Origin: Tissierella sp. Yu-01
GTDB lineage: Bacteria; Bacillota; Clostridia; Tissierellales; Tissierellaceae
Reading direction: 5' to 3'
DNA: 64,000 bases
Assembly: GCF_029537395.1 (NCBI RefSeq)
Contig: NZ_CP120677.1
Coordinates: 1,922,001-1,986,000 of the forward strand
Numbering within the stretch: the stretch's first letter is position 1; the number at the start of each line of letters is the position of its first letter. The notes under the pieces were generated by a model that saw nothing but the letters and a program-made list of their open reading frames with translations, made no database searches and was not told where the DNA came from. The position numbers were made by a program, and so were the translations under genes. Of the stretch, positions 52,415 through 60,337 are shown one piece after another.

Positions 52415-53365
52415 CTATGCTAAAGCAGTTACTACTGCTCCGTAATCCCCGATTTGTTCTCCTAATTGAGCAGGTACTATCTTGACAGCTCTTCTTGAGG
52501 ATTCTAAGGCCTCTCTTTCAATTTCCCTATACATTGAATCATTTAAAAACCTTCCTACCCTGGCATATATACTACCTACTATAATCAATTCAGGATTTAA
52601 AATATCAATCAAGATAGATAACCCCTTACCAAAGTATTCACCAGACAATCTGAAGACATCTAAGGCATCTTCATGACCTTCCCGAGCTGCTTCTGCTACA
52701 TCTTTTGTAGTAATATCCTCAGCATCCAACTTAATATACGATGCTTTCAATCCTTGTTTTTCTAGACTATAAGCCTTTTCCTTTGCAATTTGAGCAATTC
52801 CACCTCCACTGCAAAAACCTTCAAAACTTCCATGCTTACCGTATCCAATTGGCCCTTCAGAACTAAGTCGTATATGACCTACTTCACCTGCCATATTGTT
52901 AGCACCAGTATATAATTGTCCATTTAATATAAGTCCAGCCCCTAGGCCAGTTCCAAAGGTTAGGAAAATAATATTTTCATATCCCTTTCCCGCTCCATAC
53001 TTCCATTCTGCTAAAGCACAGGCATCTGCATCATTTTGAAGCTTTGGTTTTACTCCCAATCTATTATAAATATAATCTACAATAGGTACATTGTCCCAGC
53101 CCGAAAGATTAGGTGGAGATAGAATAATTCCATTTTTACCATCTAAAGGTCCACCGCAGGAAATACCAATCTTATATTCTTCATTGTCTTTTCCAAATCG
53201 TTGCAGCATATTTGAGCCTTCTTCAATTAATTCGTCTATTACCTTCTTCCAATCCCTAGTAGTTTGTATTTCTATACGATCATGGAAAACAATTTTTCCA
53301 TCTATCTTTTTCGCCAAGATAACTGCTGACTTTGTCCCGCCAATATCAAATCCTAAAACTCTCAT
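52415..53365 (-). CDS. ROK family sugar kinase lacking the usual zinc cysteines
   Basis: The 316 residues start RVLGFDIGGTKSAVILAKK and contain FLTFGTGLGAGLILNGQL and NMAGEVGHIRLSSEGP, so it is a ROK kinase. The family zinc motif CxCGxxGCxE is replaced by IGYGKHGSFEGFCSGGGI, with only a single cysteine nearby. It would phosphorylate glucose, N-acetylglucosamine or a similar hexose. It overlaps the SIS gene by four bases (ATGA), so both are translationally coupled. GG(A)TGATGAA precedes the start. Confidence 0.82.
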   Translation of the reverse strand: MRVLGFDIGGTKSAVILAKKIDGKIVFHDRIEIQTTRDWKKVIDELIEEGSNMLQRFGKDNEEYKIGISCGGPLDGKNGIILSPPNLSGWDNVPIVDYIYNRLGVKPKLQNDADACALAEWKYGAGKGYENIIFLTFGTGLGAGLILNGQLYTGANNMAGEVGHIRLSSEGPIGYGKHGSFEGFCSGGGIAQIAKEKAYSLEKQGLKASYIKLDAEDITTKDVAEAAREGHEDALDVFRLSGEYFGKGLSILIDILNPELIIVGSIYARVGRFLNDSMYREIEREALESSRRAVKIVPAQLGEQIGDYGAVVTALA

Positions 53366-54018
53366 ATTTCATCACCATATATTTCATATTCAACTGCTCT
53401 ACAAATTAGATGGTATAATGGCAGATGATACTCTTGTACTCTATAAGTCTCTTGTGATGGAGCATTTAAAAGAGCATCACTTACGTTCTTGAGCTTGCCG
53501 CCTGTTTCACCGGTAAGGGATATTACAAAAATTCCCTTTGTCTTGGCAATCATGGCTGCATAATAAACATTGGAGGAGTTTCCAGAAGTAGATAAACCAA
53601 TAAATATATCTTTTTCATTTCCATATACATATACCTGCTGAGCATATGCCATGTCATAGCTCACATCATTCCCATAGGCACTTAAAAATCCGGTCTGAGA
53701 TACTAAGGATATGGCAGGTATTCCTTCTTGCAGCTTTTCTGAGATATATTCATAGGTTTCACCTGGAAATCTATCCAAAAATTTATCTAGAAACTCTTTA
53801 TTTAATGGTCTTTTAATATAAAATTCCTTCAAAAATTCTCCCACAATATGTTCACTATCTGAAGAGCTTCCGCCATTACCACAAACCAGTACTTTCCCAC
53901 CCTGTTTGATTCTATTTATCATTTCTTCTATAAGACCATTCAATTCTTCCACTAGATATATCATCTCAGGATAATTTTCTTTAAATTCTTGGATTATGGC
54001 TTCTGTATTCTTTTTCAA
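53362..54018 (-). CDS. SIS-domain phosphosugar isomerase, GmhA-like
   Basis: The 218 residues match GmhA-type SIS proteins. GKVLVCGNGGSSSDSEHIVGE holds the sugar-phosphate-binding serines, then IFIGLSTSGNSSNVYYAAMI and YRVQEYHLPLYHLICRAVEY follow. True GmhA makes D-glycero-D-manno-heptose-7-phosphate; in a sugar uptake cluster an aldose-ketose isomerisation of the imported sugar is more likely. The middle insert of about 30 residues (NKEFLDKFLDRFPGETYEYI) is seen also in other Firmicute relatives. It lies downstream of the binding protein after a strong hairpin. Confidence 0.82.
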   Translation of the reverse strand: MKKNTEAIIQEFKENYPEMIYLVEELNGLIEEMINRIKQGGKVLVCGNGGSSSDSEHIVGEFLKEFYIKRPLNKEFLDKFLDRFPGETYEYISEKLQEGIPAISLVSQTGFLSAYGNDVSYDMAYAQQVYVYGNEKDIFIGLSTSGNSSNVYYAAMIAKTKGIFVISLTGETGGKLKNVSDALLNAPSQETYRVQEYHLPLYHLICRAVEYEIYGDEI

Positions 54019-54062
54019 TTTCGGTCCCTCCTAATCCCTTACTCTAAAAACCTTTGGTTATA

Positions 54063-54092
54063 TTAAAGAGGTTACATATGTAACCTCTTTAA
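54063..54092. terminator. 15-bp perfect palindromic hairpin between binding protein and isomerase
   Basis: TTAAAGAGGTTACAT pairs with ATGTAACCTCTTTAA. It stands in the 110-base gap after the binding-protein gene. It may lower the transcription of the downstream enzymes relative to the transporter. Confidence 0.7.
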
Positions 54093-54128
54093 ATGTTGAT
54101 AATAATTTATTCAAAATTATTGTAGTGA

Positions 54129-55091
54129 TTATTTCTTTAGAACGGAAACTCCTGTATCAACATAATCTGTATCTATAGTTTTTCCTTCTAATACATCCAC
54201 TGCTGTCTTCATTCCTTCATAACCCATAACATCTGGATTTTGTGACATAGTAGCTAGTAAATGTCCTTCATCAATTAATTGCATAATAGTATCAGATTTA
54301 TCAAAACCAACACCGATAACGTCTCCACCAGCTTCTTTTATAGCATTTCCTATTCCTACTGTAGAACCTTCATTTCCCCCAAAGATTCCTACAACGCCTT
54401 CAGTAATATAGTTTGCTGCCACATCCTTAGATCTTGCAGCATCTCCATCTGCATATTGAGTTTCAAGGATTTCAAAACCTGTTCCTTCAAATGCTGATCT
54501 GAATCCTGCTTCTCTTTTTACAGTAGAGTCTGTAGAAGCATTTACGTTTACAATACCAATTTTACCGCTGGTGATTCCTTTATCATTTAATGCACTTATC
54601 ATTTCTTCTCCTGCAGTCTTACCAGCTGCTTCGTTATCTGTAGCTAGAGTTTGTACTGCTGGAAAATCCGCAGGGGAGTCTACATATATAATCTTGATTC
54701 CTTCTGCTTCAGCTTCTTTAAGAGTTGCTGTTACTGCATCTGGTCCATTTGCAGCAAGAAGTATTGCCTCTGCTCCACCAGCTATAGCATTGTTAATACT
54801 CTCAATTTGCTTTGCATCATCTTTTACATCTGGTGCAAGCCATTGGTAATCCACATTGCCTAATTCATCTGCAGCTTTTTTAGCTCCTTGGTCCACAGTG
54901 ACCCAGTGTTGATCCATTTGATCCATAGTAATAAGATAAATCTTATGCTTACTTTCACTACTTCCTCCATTAGTTCCCGGATCAGTAGTTCCTGGGTTAG
55001 AAGTTCCTGGATCAGTAGTTGTAGGAGCAGCACAGCCTGCTACTGTAAAAATCAATGTTAATGCTAAAACTAACGTAATGAGTTTTTTCAT
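54129..55091 (-). CDS. Sugar ABC transporter substrate-binding lipoprotein (RbsB-like)
   Basis: The 320 residues have a lipoprotein signal (LTLIFTVAGCAAP, acylated Cys at about residue 20), then a low-complexity linker of repeated TTDPGT/SNPGT units up to about residue 45. The type I periplasmic binding fold follows (KIYLITMDQMDQHWVTVDQG, KQIESINNAIAGGAEAILLA, GIVNVNASTDSTVKREAGF and GIFGGNEGSTVGIGNAI). It delivers a sugar, probably a hexose or pentose. The gene belongs to the RbsBCA-type transporter. Its ATPase and permease genes lie upstream on the same transcript. Confidence 0.9.
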   Translation of the reverse strand: MKKLITLVLALTLIFTVAGCAAPTTTDPGTSNPGTTDPGTNGGSSESKHKIYLITMDQMDQHWVTVDQGAKKAADELGNVDYQWLAPDVKDDAKQIESINNAIAGGAEAILLAANGPDAVTATLKEAEAEGIKIIYVDSPADFPAVQTLATDNEAAGKTAGEEMISALNDKGITSGKIGIVNVNASTDSTVKREAGFRSAFEGTGFEILETQYADGDAARSKDVAANYITEGVVGIFGGNEGSTVGIGNAIKEAGGDVIGVGFDKSDTIMQLIDEGHLLATMSQNPDVMGYEGMKTAVDVLEGKTIDTDYVDTGVSVLKK

Positions 55092-55170
55092 TATAATAGT
55101 CCCCCTATCTTTATTTATTTTAAAGCTTATGCTTTAAAAACGTAATAATTGAAATAAACTGAAGTTTTAA

Positions 55171-56187
55171 TTATGCCTTAGAGTTTGCCTTTACTTTAGC
55201 CATATTTTTATTAGCTCTTACTACAATATCCAATAGCACCGATATGATAACAATGATACCTATTACGATATTTCTAATAGCAACAGGTGCTCCTGCAAAT
55301 TGAAGACCATTTTGTAACACTCCCCAAATCGATGCACCAACAATTGTACCTAAAAGTATACCTTGCCCTCCCAGTGTACTTACTCCACCAATAACAGATG
55401 ATGCTACTGCATAAAGTTCATAGGATGTCCCTGCGTCCATAGTGCCCATTCCACTGGTAGCGGTTATGATAAGCCCTACAGTGGCAGAACATACAGCGCT
55501 AACCAAATAGGTTTTAGTAATAGTACTTGAAATATTTACACCTGAAAGATTGGCCGCGTGAATGTTACTTCCAACTGCATAAATATGTCTTCCAGTCCTA
55601 GTTCTGCTGAGTATAAAGTTGAATATCAACCATATTGCAAAAGCAATCCATATGGTGTTATATAGTCCAAAACTCTTTCCATAATAGAAGAAATTTCTAA
55701 ATCCCTCTGCTGCAGGTCCTATGGAATCTGTATTATAGTTATTATTTACAATCTGTGCAATACCCCTGGCTATGGTCATTGTACCCAATGTAGCAATAAA
55801 AGCTGGCAGTTTTGCACTGGATACTAATTTCCCATTTAAAAAGCCGACCATAAGTGCGGCTAGATATGAAACTAATACTGCAAGCCAAGGATTCATGCCC
55901 TTTGACATAAGTGTTGCAGAAACCATACAACTCATTCCTACAACTGACCCTATAGATAAATCTATATTTCCAGTAATTAATACATATGACTGCCCTACGC
56001 CAATTAAAATTATAGGAGCAATCTGTCTCAGTAAGTTGGAAATATTTCTATTTGAAAAAAAATTAGGGTTTAAGATTCCAAATACTACTATAAGCACAAC
56101 AAGTCCAACACTTACTGTAATTACTTGCCCCATTCCTCTTTTAGAAAAGAGCTTTAGGAATTTCTTTGATATTTTTTGATTTTCCAT
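55171..56187 (-). CDS. Sugar ABC transporter permease (RbsC-like)
   Basis: The 338 residues form about ten membrane helices of the ribose/xylose permease family: LIGVGQSYVLITGNIDLSIGS, AALMVGFLNGKLVSSAKLPA, and GTSYELYAVASSVIGGVSTLGGQ with the EAA-like loop. A cytoplasmic N-terminus of about 20 charged residues (KISKKFLKLFSKRGMG) is typical. It lies between the ATPase and the binding protein, 24 bases from the former. Sugar specificity cannot be read. All typical motifs are intact. Confidence 0.9.
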   Translation of the reverse strand: MENQKISKKFLKLFSKRGMGQVITVSVGLVVLIVVFGILNPNFFSNRNISNLLRQIAPIILIGVGQSYVLITGNIDLSIGSVVGMSCMVSATLMSKGMNPWLAVLVSYLAALMVGFLNGKLVSSAKLPAFIATLGTMTIARGIAQIVNNNYNTDSIGPAAEGFRNFFYYGKSFGLYNTIWIAFAIWLIFNFILSRTRTGRHIYAVGSNIHAANLSGVNISSTITKTYLVSAVCSATVGLIITATSGMGTMDAGTSYELYAVASSVIGGVSTLGGQGILLGTIVGASIWGVLQNGLQFAGAPVAIRNIVIGIIVIISVLLDIVVRANKNMAKVKANSKA

Positions 56188-56210
56188 ATATCAATCTCCT
56201 CCATTCTTGC

Positions 56211-57728
56211 TCAAGCTTCTTTTTTTACTTCTATCTTTTTATCAAATTTAGTGGCATATTCTAAAATGATATCCTGAGTAGCCTCTTCAATATCTAATTC
56301 TTTAGTAATCCTACCATCAGCCATCACTAATATCCTATCACTGATCCCAAGAATCTCTTGCATTTCAGAGGAAACAAATAGCACACCAATGCCTTGATCC
56401 TTTAATTCATTCATTAAATTATAGATTTCAACTTTTGCAGCTACATCAATGCCCCTTGTTGGCTCATCAAAGATGACTACCCTAGAATTCCTTGCAAGCC
56501 ACTTCCCAACTACAACCTTTTGCTGATTACCTCCTGAAAGCCCCTCTGCATTTCCTTCTACATTTGCCAATCGAATATGCAAATCTTTTACAGTTTTAAG
56601 GGTCATATCATTTTCTTTTTTCCTATTTACAACACCTAACTTGGATGAGATAAAATCCAAATTTGGCAATGCAATATTGTCCTTGATACTCAGCTTTGTA
56701 CATAGCCCATCCTTCTTTCTATCTTCAGGAACAAGTACAATTCCAGCCTTAATAGAATCCGATGGCTTGTTGATTTTTACTTCTTCTCCATCAATAAAGA
56801 TTTCTCCTGACTCCTTAGAATCTGCACCAAATAATGCTCGAGTGGTCTCTGTTCTTCCAGCACCCATTAGTCCCGCAATGCCAACGATTTCTCCTTCATA
56901 AAGAGAAAAGCTAACATCTCGTACCTGACTCCCTGCATTTAGATTTTTAACCTCCAGTATCTTTTTTCCTACACTTTTTTCTATACGAGGGAATTTTTCT
57001 GTAATTTCACGGCCTACCATATAGGAAATAATTTCCCTTAGAGTTGTATCTTTAAAATCCATAGAGGTAATGTATTGTCCATCACGCAAAATCATTACCC
57101 TATCAACTATATTCTCAAGTTCTTCTAGTCTATGGGATATATATACTATTCCATGGCCCTCATTCCTTAACTTTTTAATAATAGTAAATAACTCATCAAT
57201 TTCTTTTGAAGTTAAAGCCGATGTGGGTTCATCCATAATAAGTATCTTTGCTTCAGTAGACAATGCTTTTGCAATTTCAACCATTTGTTGTTTTGATACT
57301 GATAAGTCACCTACTATGGTTTCCGGGTCAATATCAATATTTAATCTACTAAGAATTCCACTTGCTTTGTTGTTCATTTCTTTATCAGACAAAAGACCCT
57401 TCTTAATTACTTCCCTTCCCAAGAAAATATTTTGTGCAACAGTAAGATGAGCACACATATTCAACTCTTGATGAATAATTGCTATTCCTGCTTCCTGAGC
57501 CCTAACTGGATTCATATCATCAATTGTTTCACCAAATATTTTTATAGTCCCTGCATCCTTTGTATATACACCTGATAAAATCTTCATCAATGTTGATTTT
57601 CCAGCACCATTTTCACCAAGTAGTGCAAGAACTTCTCCTGACTTTAAATTAAAAGAGACATTGTCAAGAGCCTTTACTCCAGGGAAGCTTTTGTAAACGT
57701 TTTCTAATTCTACAATATATTCACTCAT
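56211..57728 (-). CDS. Sugar ABC transporter ATPase (RbsA/MglA-like)
   Basis: The 505 residues hold two ATPase halves. The first has Walker A ALLGENGAGKSTLMKIL, signature LSVSKQQMVEIAKAL and Walker B ILIMDEPTSALTS. The second has the usual altered Walker A (IAGLMGAGRTETT), signature LSGGNQQKVVVGKWL and VVIFDEPTRGIDVA. Both are in normal order. It powers sugar uptake with RbsC- and RbsB-like partners. It is first in the transporter operon, 142 bases after the degenerate ATPase gene. A 20-bp-spaced direct repeat stands upstream. Confidence 0.92.
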   Translation of the reverse strand: MSEYIVELENVYKSFPGVKALDNVSFNLKSGEVLALLGENGAGKSTLMKILSGVYTKDAGTIKIFGETIDDMNPVRAQEAGIAIIHQELNMCAHLTVAQNIFLGREVIKKGLLSDKEMNNKASGILSRLNIDIDPETIVGDLSVSKQQMVEIAKALSTEAKILIMDEPTSALTSKEIDELFTIIKKLRNEGHGIVYISHRLEELENIVDRVMILRDGQYITSMDFKDTTLREIISYMVGREITEKFPRIEKSVGKKILEVKNLNAGSQVRDVSFSLYEGEIVGIAGLMGAGRTETTRALFGADSKESGEIFIDGEEVKINKPSDSIKAGIVLVPEDRKKDGLCTKLSIKDNIALPNLDFISSKLGVVNRKKENDMTLKTVKDLHIRLANVEGNAEGLSGGNQQKVVVGKWLARNSRVVIFDEPTRGIDVAAKVEIYNLMNELKDQGIGVLFVSSEMQEILGISDRILVMADGRITKELDIEEATQDIILEYATKFDKKIEVKKEA

Positions 57729-57793
57729 AAATAACCCCCCTAACTCAAAATTAGTCTACAGAGTCCAAGTCGTTCTTCCTGTAGTCCCTTATG

Positions 57794-57848
57794 CTTATAA
57801 TATCATAATCAAAATGATGACATAGGGGATAATCTTTTGAATTAGGGG
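57794..57848 (-). promoter_or_regulatory. Candidate YesN operator and promoter of the sugar transporter
   Basis: TAGGGG occurs at 57823-57828 and again at 57843-57848 on the plus strand, exactly 20 bases apart, as direct repeats. On the minus strand downstream of them TATAAG (57799-57794) fits a -10 hexamer, with only a poor -35, as expected for an activator-dependent promoter. AraC-type regulators bind such direct repeats. Confidence 0.5.
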
Positions 57849-57870
57849 GACATTTATTAGATGTTTCACT

Positions 57871-59313
57871 CTATATTCCTAATAGATCCTTTTTGCTATA
57901 ACTTCTTAAAATCTTACCATCTTCCATAATTAATAACTTATCTGAAACTGTAGGAGTATCCGAAATGCTCACTGCAAGGATGACAATTCCAATACCTTTT
58001 TCCTTGAGATTATTAATGAGTTCTATAATTCTTCCTCTTAAATACATATCTGCATTTGAGAATGGCTGCATAATAAAAACAAACCTAGGATTAAATAATT
58101 GAACTCTTAAATACACAAGGTCATATAAAGTTCTTTTATCTAAATTATTAAGCTCAATAGCTTCTATATCATTTCCTATAATACTCCTATATTCCTCTTT
58201 TATATTTTTTAATATCCTTTTATTGATTATACCTTTATTAAATTTATAATCAGTTAAAAGAAATGTTAAATTCTCCATATAGGACATATCAAAAAATAAT
58301 ACCTTATCCACTGGTTCCTCAGGAATAAATAAAATCCTATTTGATAATATACTATGCATGTTCGATATATTAATTTCTTTATAGTCCAAGAAAACCCTTC
58401 CCTCTATAGGTTGAATCTTCCCACTTAAAATTTCAGCTATATCCTGAATTCCCTTGTTGTTAATATCCAAAAGTGTAACGCACTGACCTCTCCTAACCGA
58501 AAAACTAATGTTTTTAAGGTTTTCTGTGCTAAAATTCTTAAATTCAAAGCTTCCACCATTTTCATTGGTATCTTTAAACCCATCACTATTATCAAAGGAT
58601 ATAATATAAGGTTCTAATATAGCATCGGAAAAGTCTTTGCCTTCAATAATTTTAATCACTCTGCCGTTTTCGAAAAGACATACCCTATCACAAATCTTAA
58701 AAGCTTCTTCATGATGATTACACATATACAAAAATGATATTCCTTTTTGTGTATAGCACCTCACTAATTTTTGAAAATCATCAAGTTCTTCAATGCTCAA
58801 GAAATTAGATAATTCATTAAGTATAATTAATTGTGCACCATTGGTTACAGCCTTAATTAATTCAATAAGTGTCTTTTCAAAGATAGATAACTCCGAAATA
58901 AATTGATTTGTTTGTATATTTATATCAAGCTGTTTTAGTAGCTTGTTTGTCTCTTCCTTGAGTTTACTTTCATTTATAATATAGCTGTCAAATCTATGAT
59001 TAAGAACGTGAATATTATCGATAACTTTGAGGTCTTCAATCAACTTAGTCTGTTTATCTATCAAGTATACTTTGTTATTTGTCATATTACTGTATTCATA
59101 ATTATTTACTAATTTCTCATCAAAATATATCCTTCCAAAGTCTATGGATATATTTTGAGAAATCAATTGAATCAATTGTTTTTTTCCATGATTATTTAGA
59201 GGAAGCAACCCCATAATTTCTCCCTTGAATATATGGAAATTAATATTATCAAGATAAGTAATTCCCTCAACTTCTCTACTAACATTCTCAATTCTCAATA
59301 TTTCTTCTTTCAT
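57871..59313 (-). CDS. Degenerate RbsA-like ABC ATPase, probably not catalytic
   Basis: The 480 residues align over their full length with two-half sugar ATPases, but the catalytic elements are altered. In the first half Walker A is LPLNNHGKKQL (Gly-Lys kept, the following Ser/Thr lost), the signature is LSIFEKT in place of LSxxxQQ, Walker B is LIILNELSN with Asp changed to Asn, and the H-loop His is Asn at about residue 199. In the second half LSGGNQQK is LNNLDKRT and DEPTRGID is QPFSNAD. It has lost the hydrolysis machinery but the frame is clean, with no stop. It follows the kinase gene by four bases. I infer a regulatory role, perhaps linking transporter and kinase. The name RbsA would mislead. 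Confidence 0.83.
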   Translation of the reverse strand: MKEEILRIENVSREVEGITYLDNINFHIFKGEIMGLLPLNNHGKKQLIQLISQNISIDFGRIYFDEKLVNNYEYSNMTNNKVYLIDKQTKLIEDLKVIDNIHVLNHRFDSYIINESKLKEETNKLLKQLDINIQTNQFISELSIFEKTLIELIKAVTNGAQLIILNELSNFLSIEELDDFQKLVRCYTQKGISFLYMCNHHEEAFKICDRVCLFENGRVIKIIEGKDFSDAILEPYIISFDNSDGFKDTNENGGSFEFKNFSTENLKNISFSVRRGQCVTLLDINNKGIQDIAEILSGKIQPIEGRVFLDYKEINISNMHSILSNRILFIPEEPVDKVLFFDMSYMENLTFLLTDYKFNKGIINKRILKNIKEEYRSIIGNDIEAIELNNLDKRTLYDLVYLRVQLFNPRFVFIMQPFSNADMYLRGRIIELINNLKEKGIGIVILAVSISDTPTVSDKLLIMEDGKILRSYSKKDLLGI

Positions 59314-59317
59314 TATT

Positions 59318-60328
59318 TCAACCTCTTGCTATAAGTGGAATGGTTATTTCAACGTCTGTTCCAGCCCCAATCTTGCTATATACATAAATTCCATATTCAT
59401 CGCCAAAAATAAGTTTAATACGGTTATTAACATTAAGTAATGCTATTCCACCCTTTTTCTTATCTTCCTTCATATATTCCAAAGTTGCACCTCTTAGCTT
59501 TTGATTCAGTTCTCTTAATCTTCCTTCTTCTATTCCCATACCATTATCAGATATGACAATAAGCAGCCTTTGCCTTGTAGCTGAAACCTTCAAGGTTAAA
59601 ATTCCCTTACCCATCATCTGCTCTACACCATGAAAAATAGCATTTTCAAAAATTGGTTGTAAAGTGAGCTTAGGTATCTTTGTCTGTAGAATATCCTGAT
59701 AATCACTCACCTGAAAATCAATATTTAGTTCTAACTTTTCTCCAAATCTAAACTTCTGTATTTTATAGTAGTTCTCCACATTATTTATCTCAGCTTCTAG
59801 GGTTACAAGCTTATCCACATTTGAAATAGTATATCTAAAGAAAGTAGCCAATGCTTCTGTCATATTTGCAATACTATCTACACCCTCAATCAATGCCTCA
59901 CTTCTTATACCTTCTAAGGTGTTGTATAAAAAATGTGGATTTATTTGATTTTGAAGAGCCAAATATTCAGCATGTTTTTTTGAACCTTCTATTAATTCCT
60001 TTGTATCGATAATTTCTTTAAACCTTTGAAAAGCAAGATAGATCTCCTTATTGTAGAATACTCTCATATCAAAAACCCCTTTAAAGATAAAACCTTGATG
60101 AAATAAGGTTAAAACCTTATTTATCTCTTTGTAAGGCTTATATATCCATTTATAAAAGAGGTATAAAACCCCAGTAAAACTAATGCCATATAAGGACAGG
60201 AAAATATAAGAACCCCCACCCCTAGGACTAAAGAGTAAATAAAAGAAAGTAGTGACAAACATCATCACCATTATTAATAAAACGATAAAAATCCTATGGA
60301 ATAAATAAAAACTCTTCATATTCTTCAT
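59318..60328 (-). CDS. YesM-like sensor histidine kinase with almost no outer domain
   Basis: The 336 residues begin with two membrane helices (about 11-33 and 41-63) separated by only some eight residues (SPRGGGSY), so the usual large extracellular sensing domain of YesM kinases is missing. A His_kinase (LytS-type) core follows: LALQNQINPHFLYNTLEGIR with the phosphorylated His near residue 132, the N-box LTLQPIFENAIFHGVEQM, and VISDNGMGIEEGRL. With no outer domain, the kinase probably gets its signal from a membrane or cytoplasmic partner. It is nine bases after the yesN gene and four before the degenerate ATPase gene. Confidence 0.88.
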   Translation of the reverse strand: MKNMKSFYLFHRIFIVLLIMVMMFVTTFFYLLFSPRGGGSYIFLSLYGISFTGVLYLFYKWIYKPYKEINKVLTLFHQGFIFKGVFDMRVFYNKEIYLAFQRFKEIIDTKELIEGSKKHAEYLALQNQINPHFLYNTLEGIRSEALIEGVDSIANMTEALATFFRYTISNVDKLVTLEAEINNVENYYKIQKFRFGEKLELNIDFQVSDYQDILQTKIPKLTLQPIFENAIFHGVEQMMGKGILTLKVSATRQRLLIVISDNGMGIEEGRLRELNQKLRGATLEYMKEDKKKGGIALLNVNNRIKLIFGDEYGIYVYSKIGAGTDVEITIPLIARG

Positions 60329-60337
60329 ATCTATCTC

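Noticed and set aside
54571-54849. Plus-strand frame opposite the sugar-binding protein
   Set aside because: It is an alanine/serine-rich reverse shadow of the binding-protein gene.
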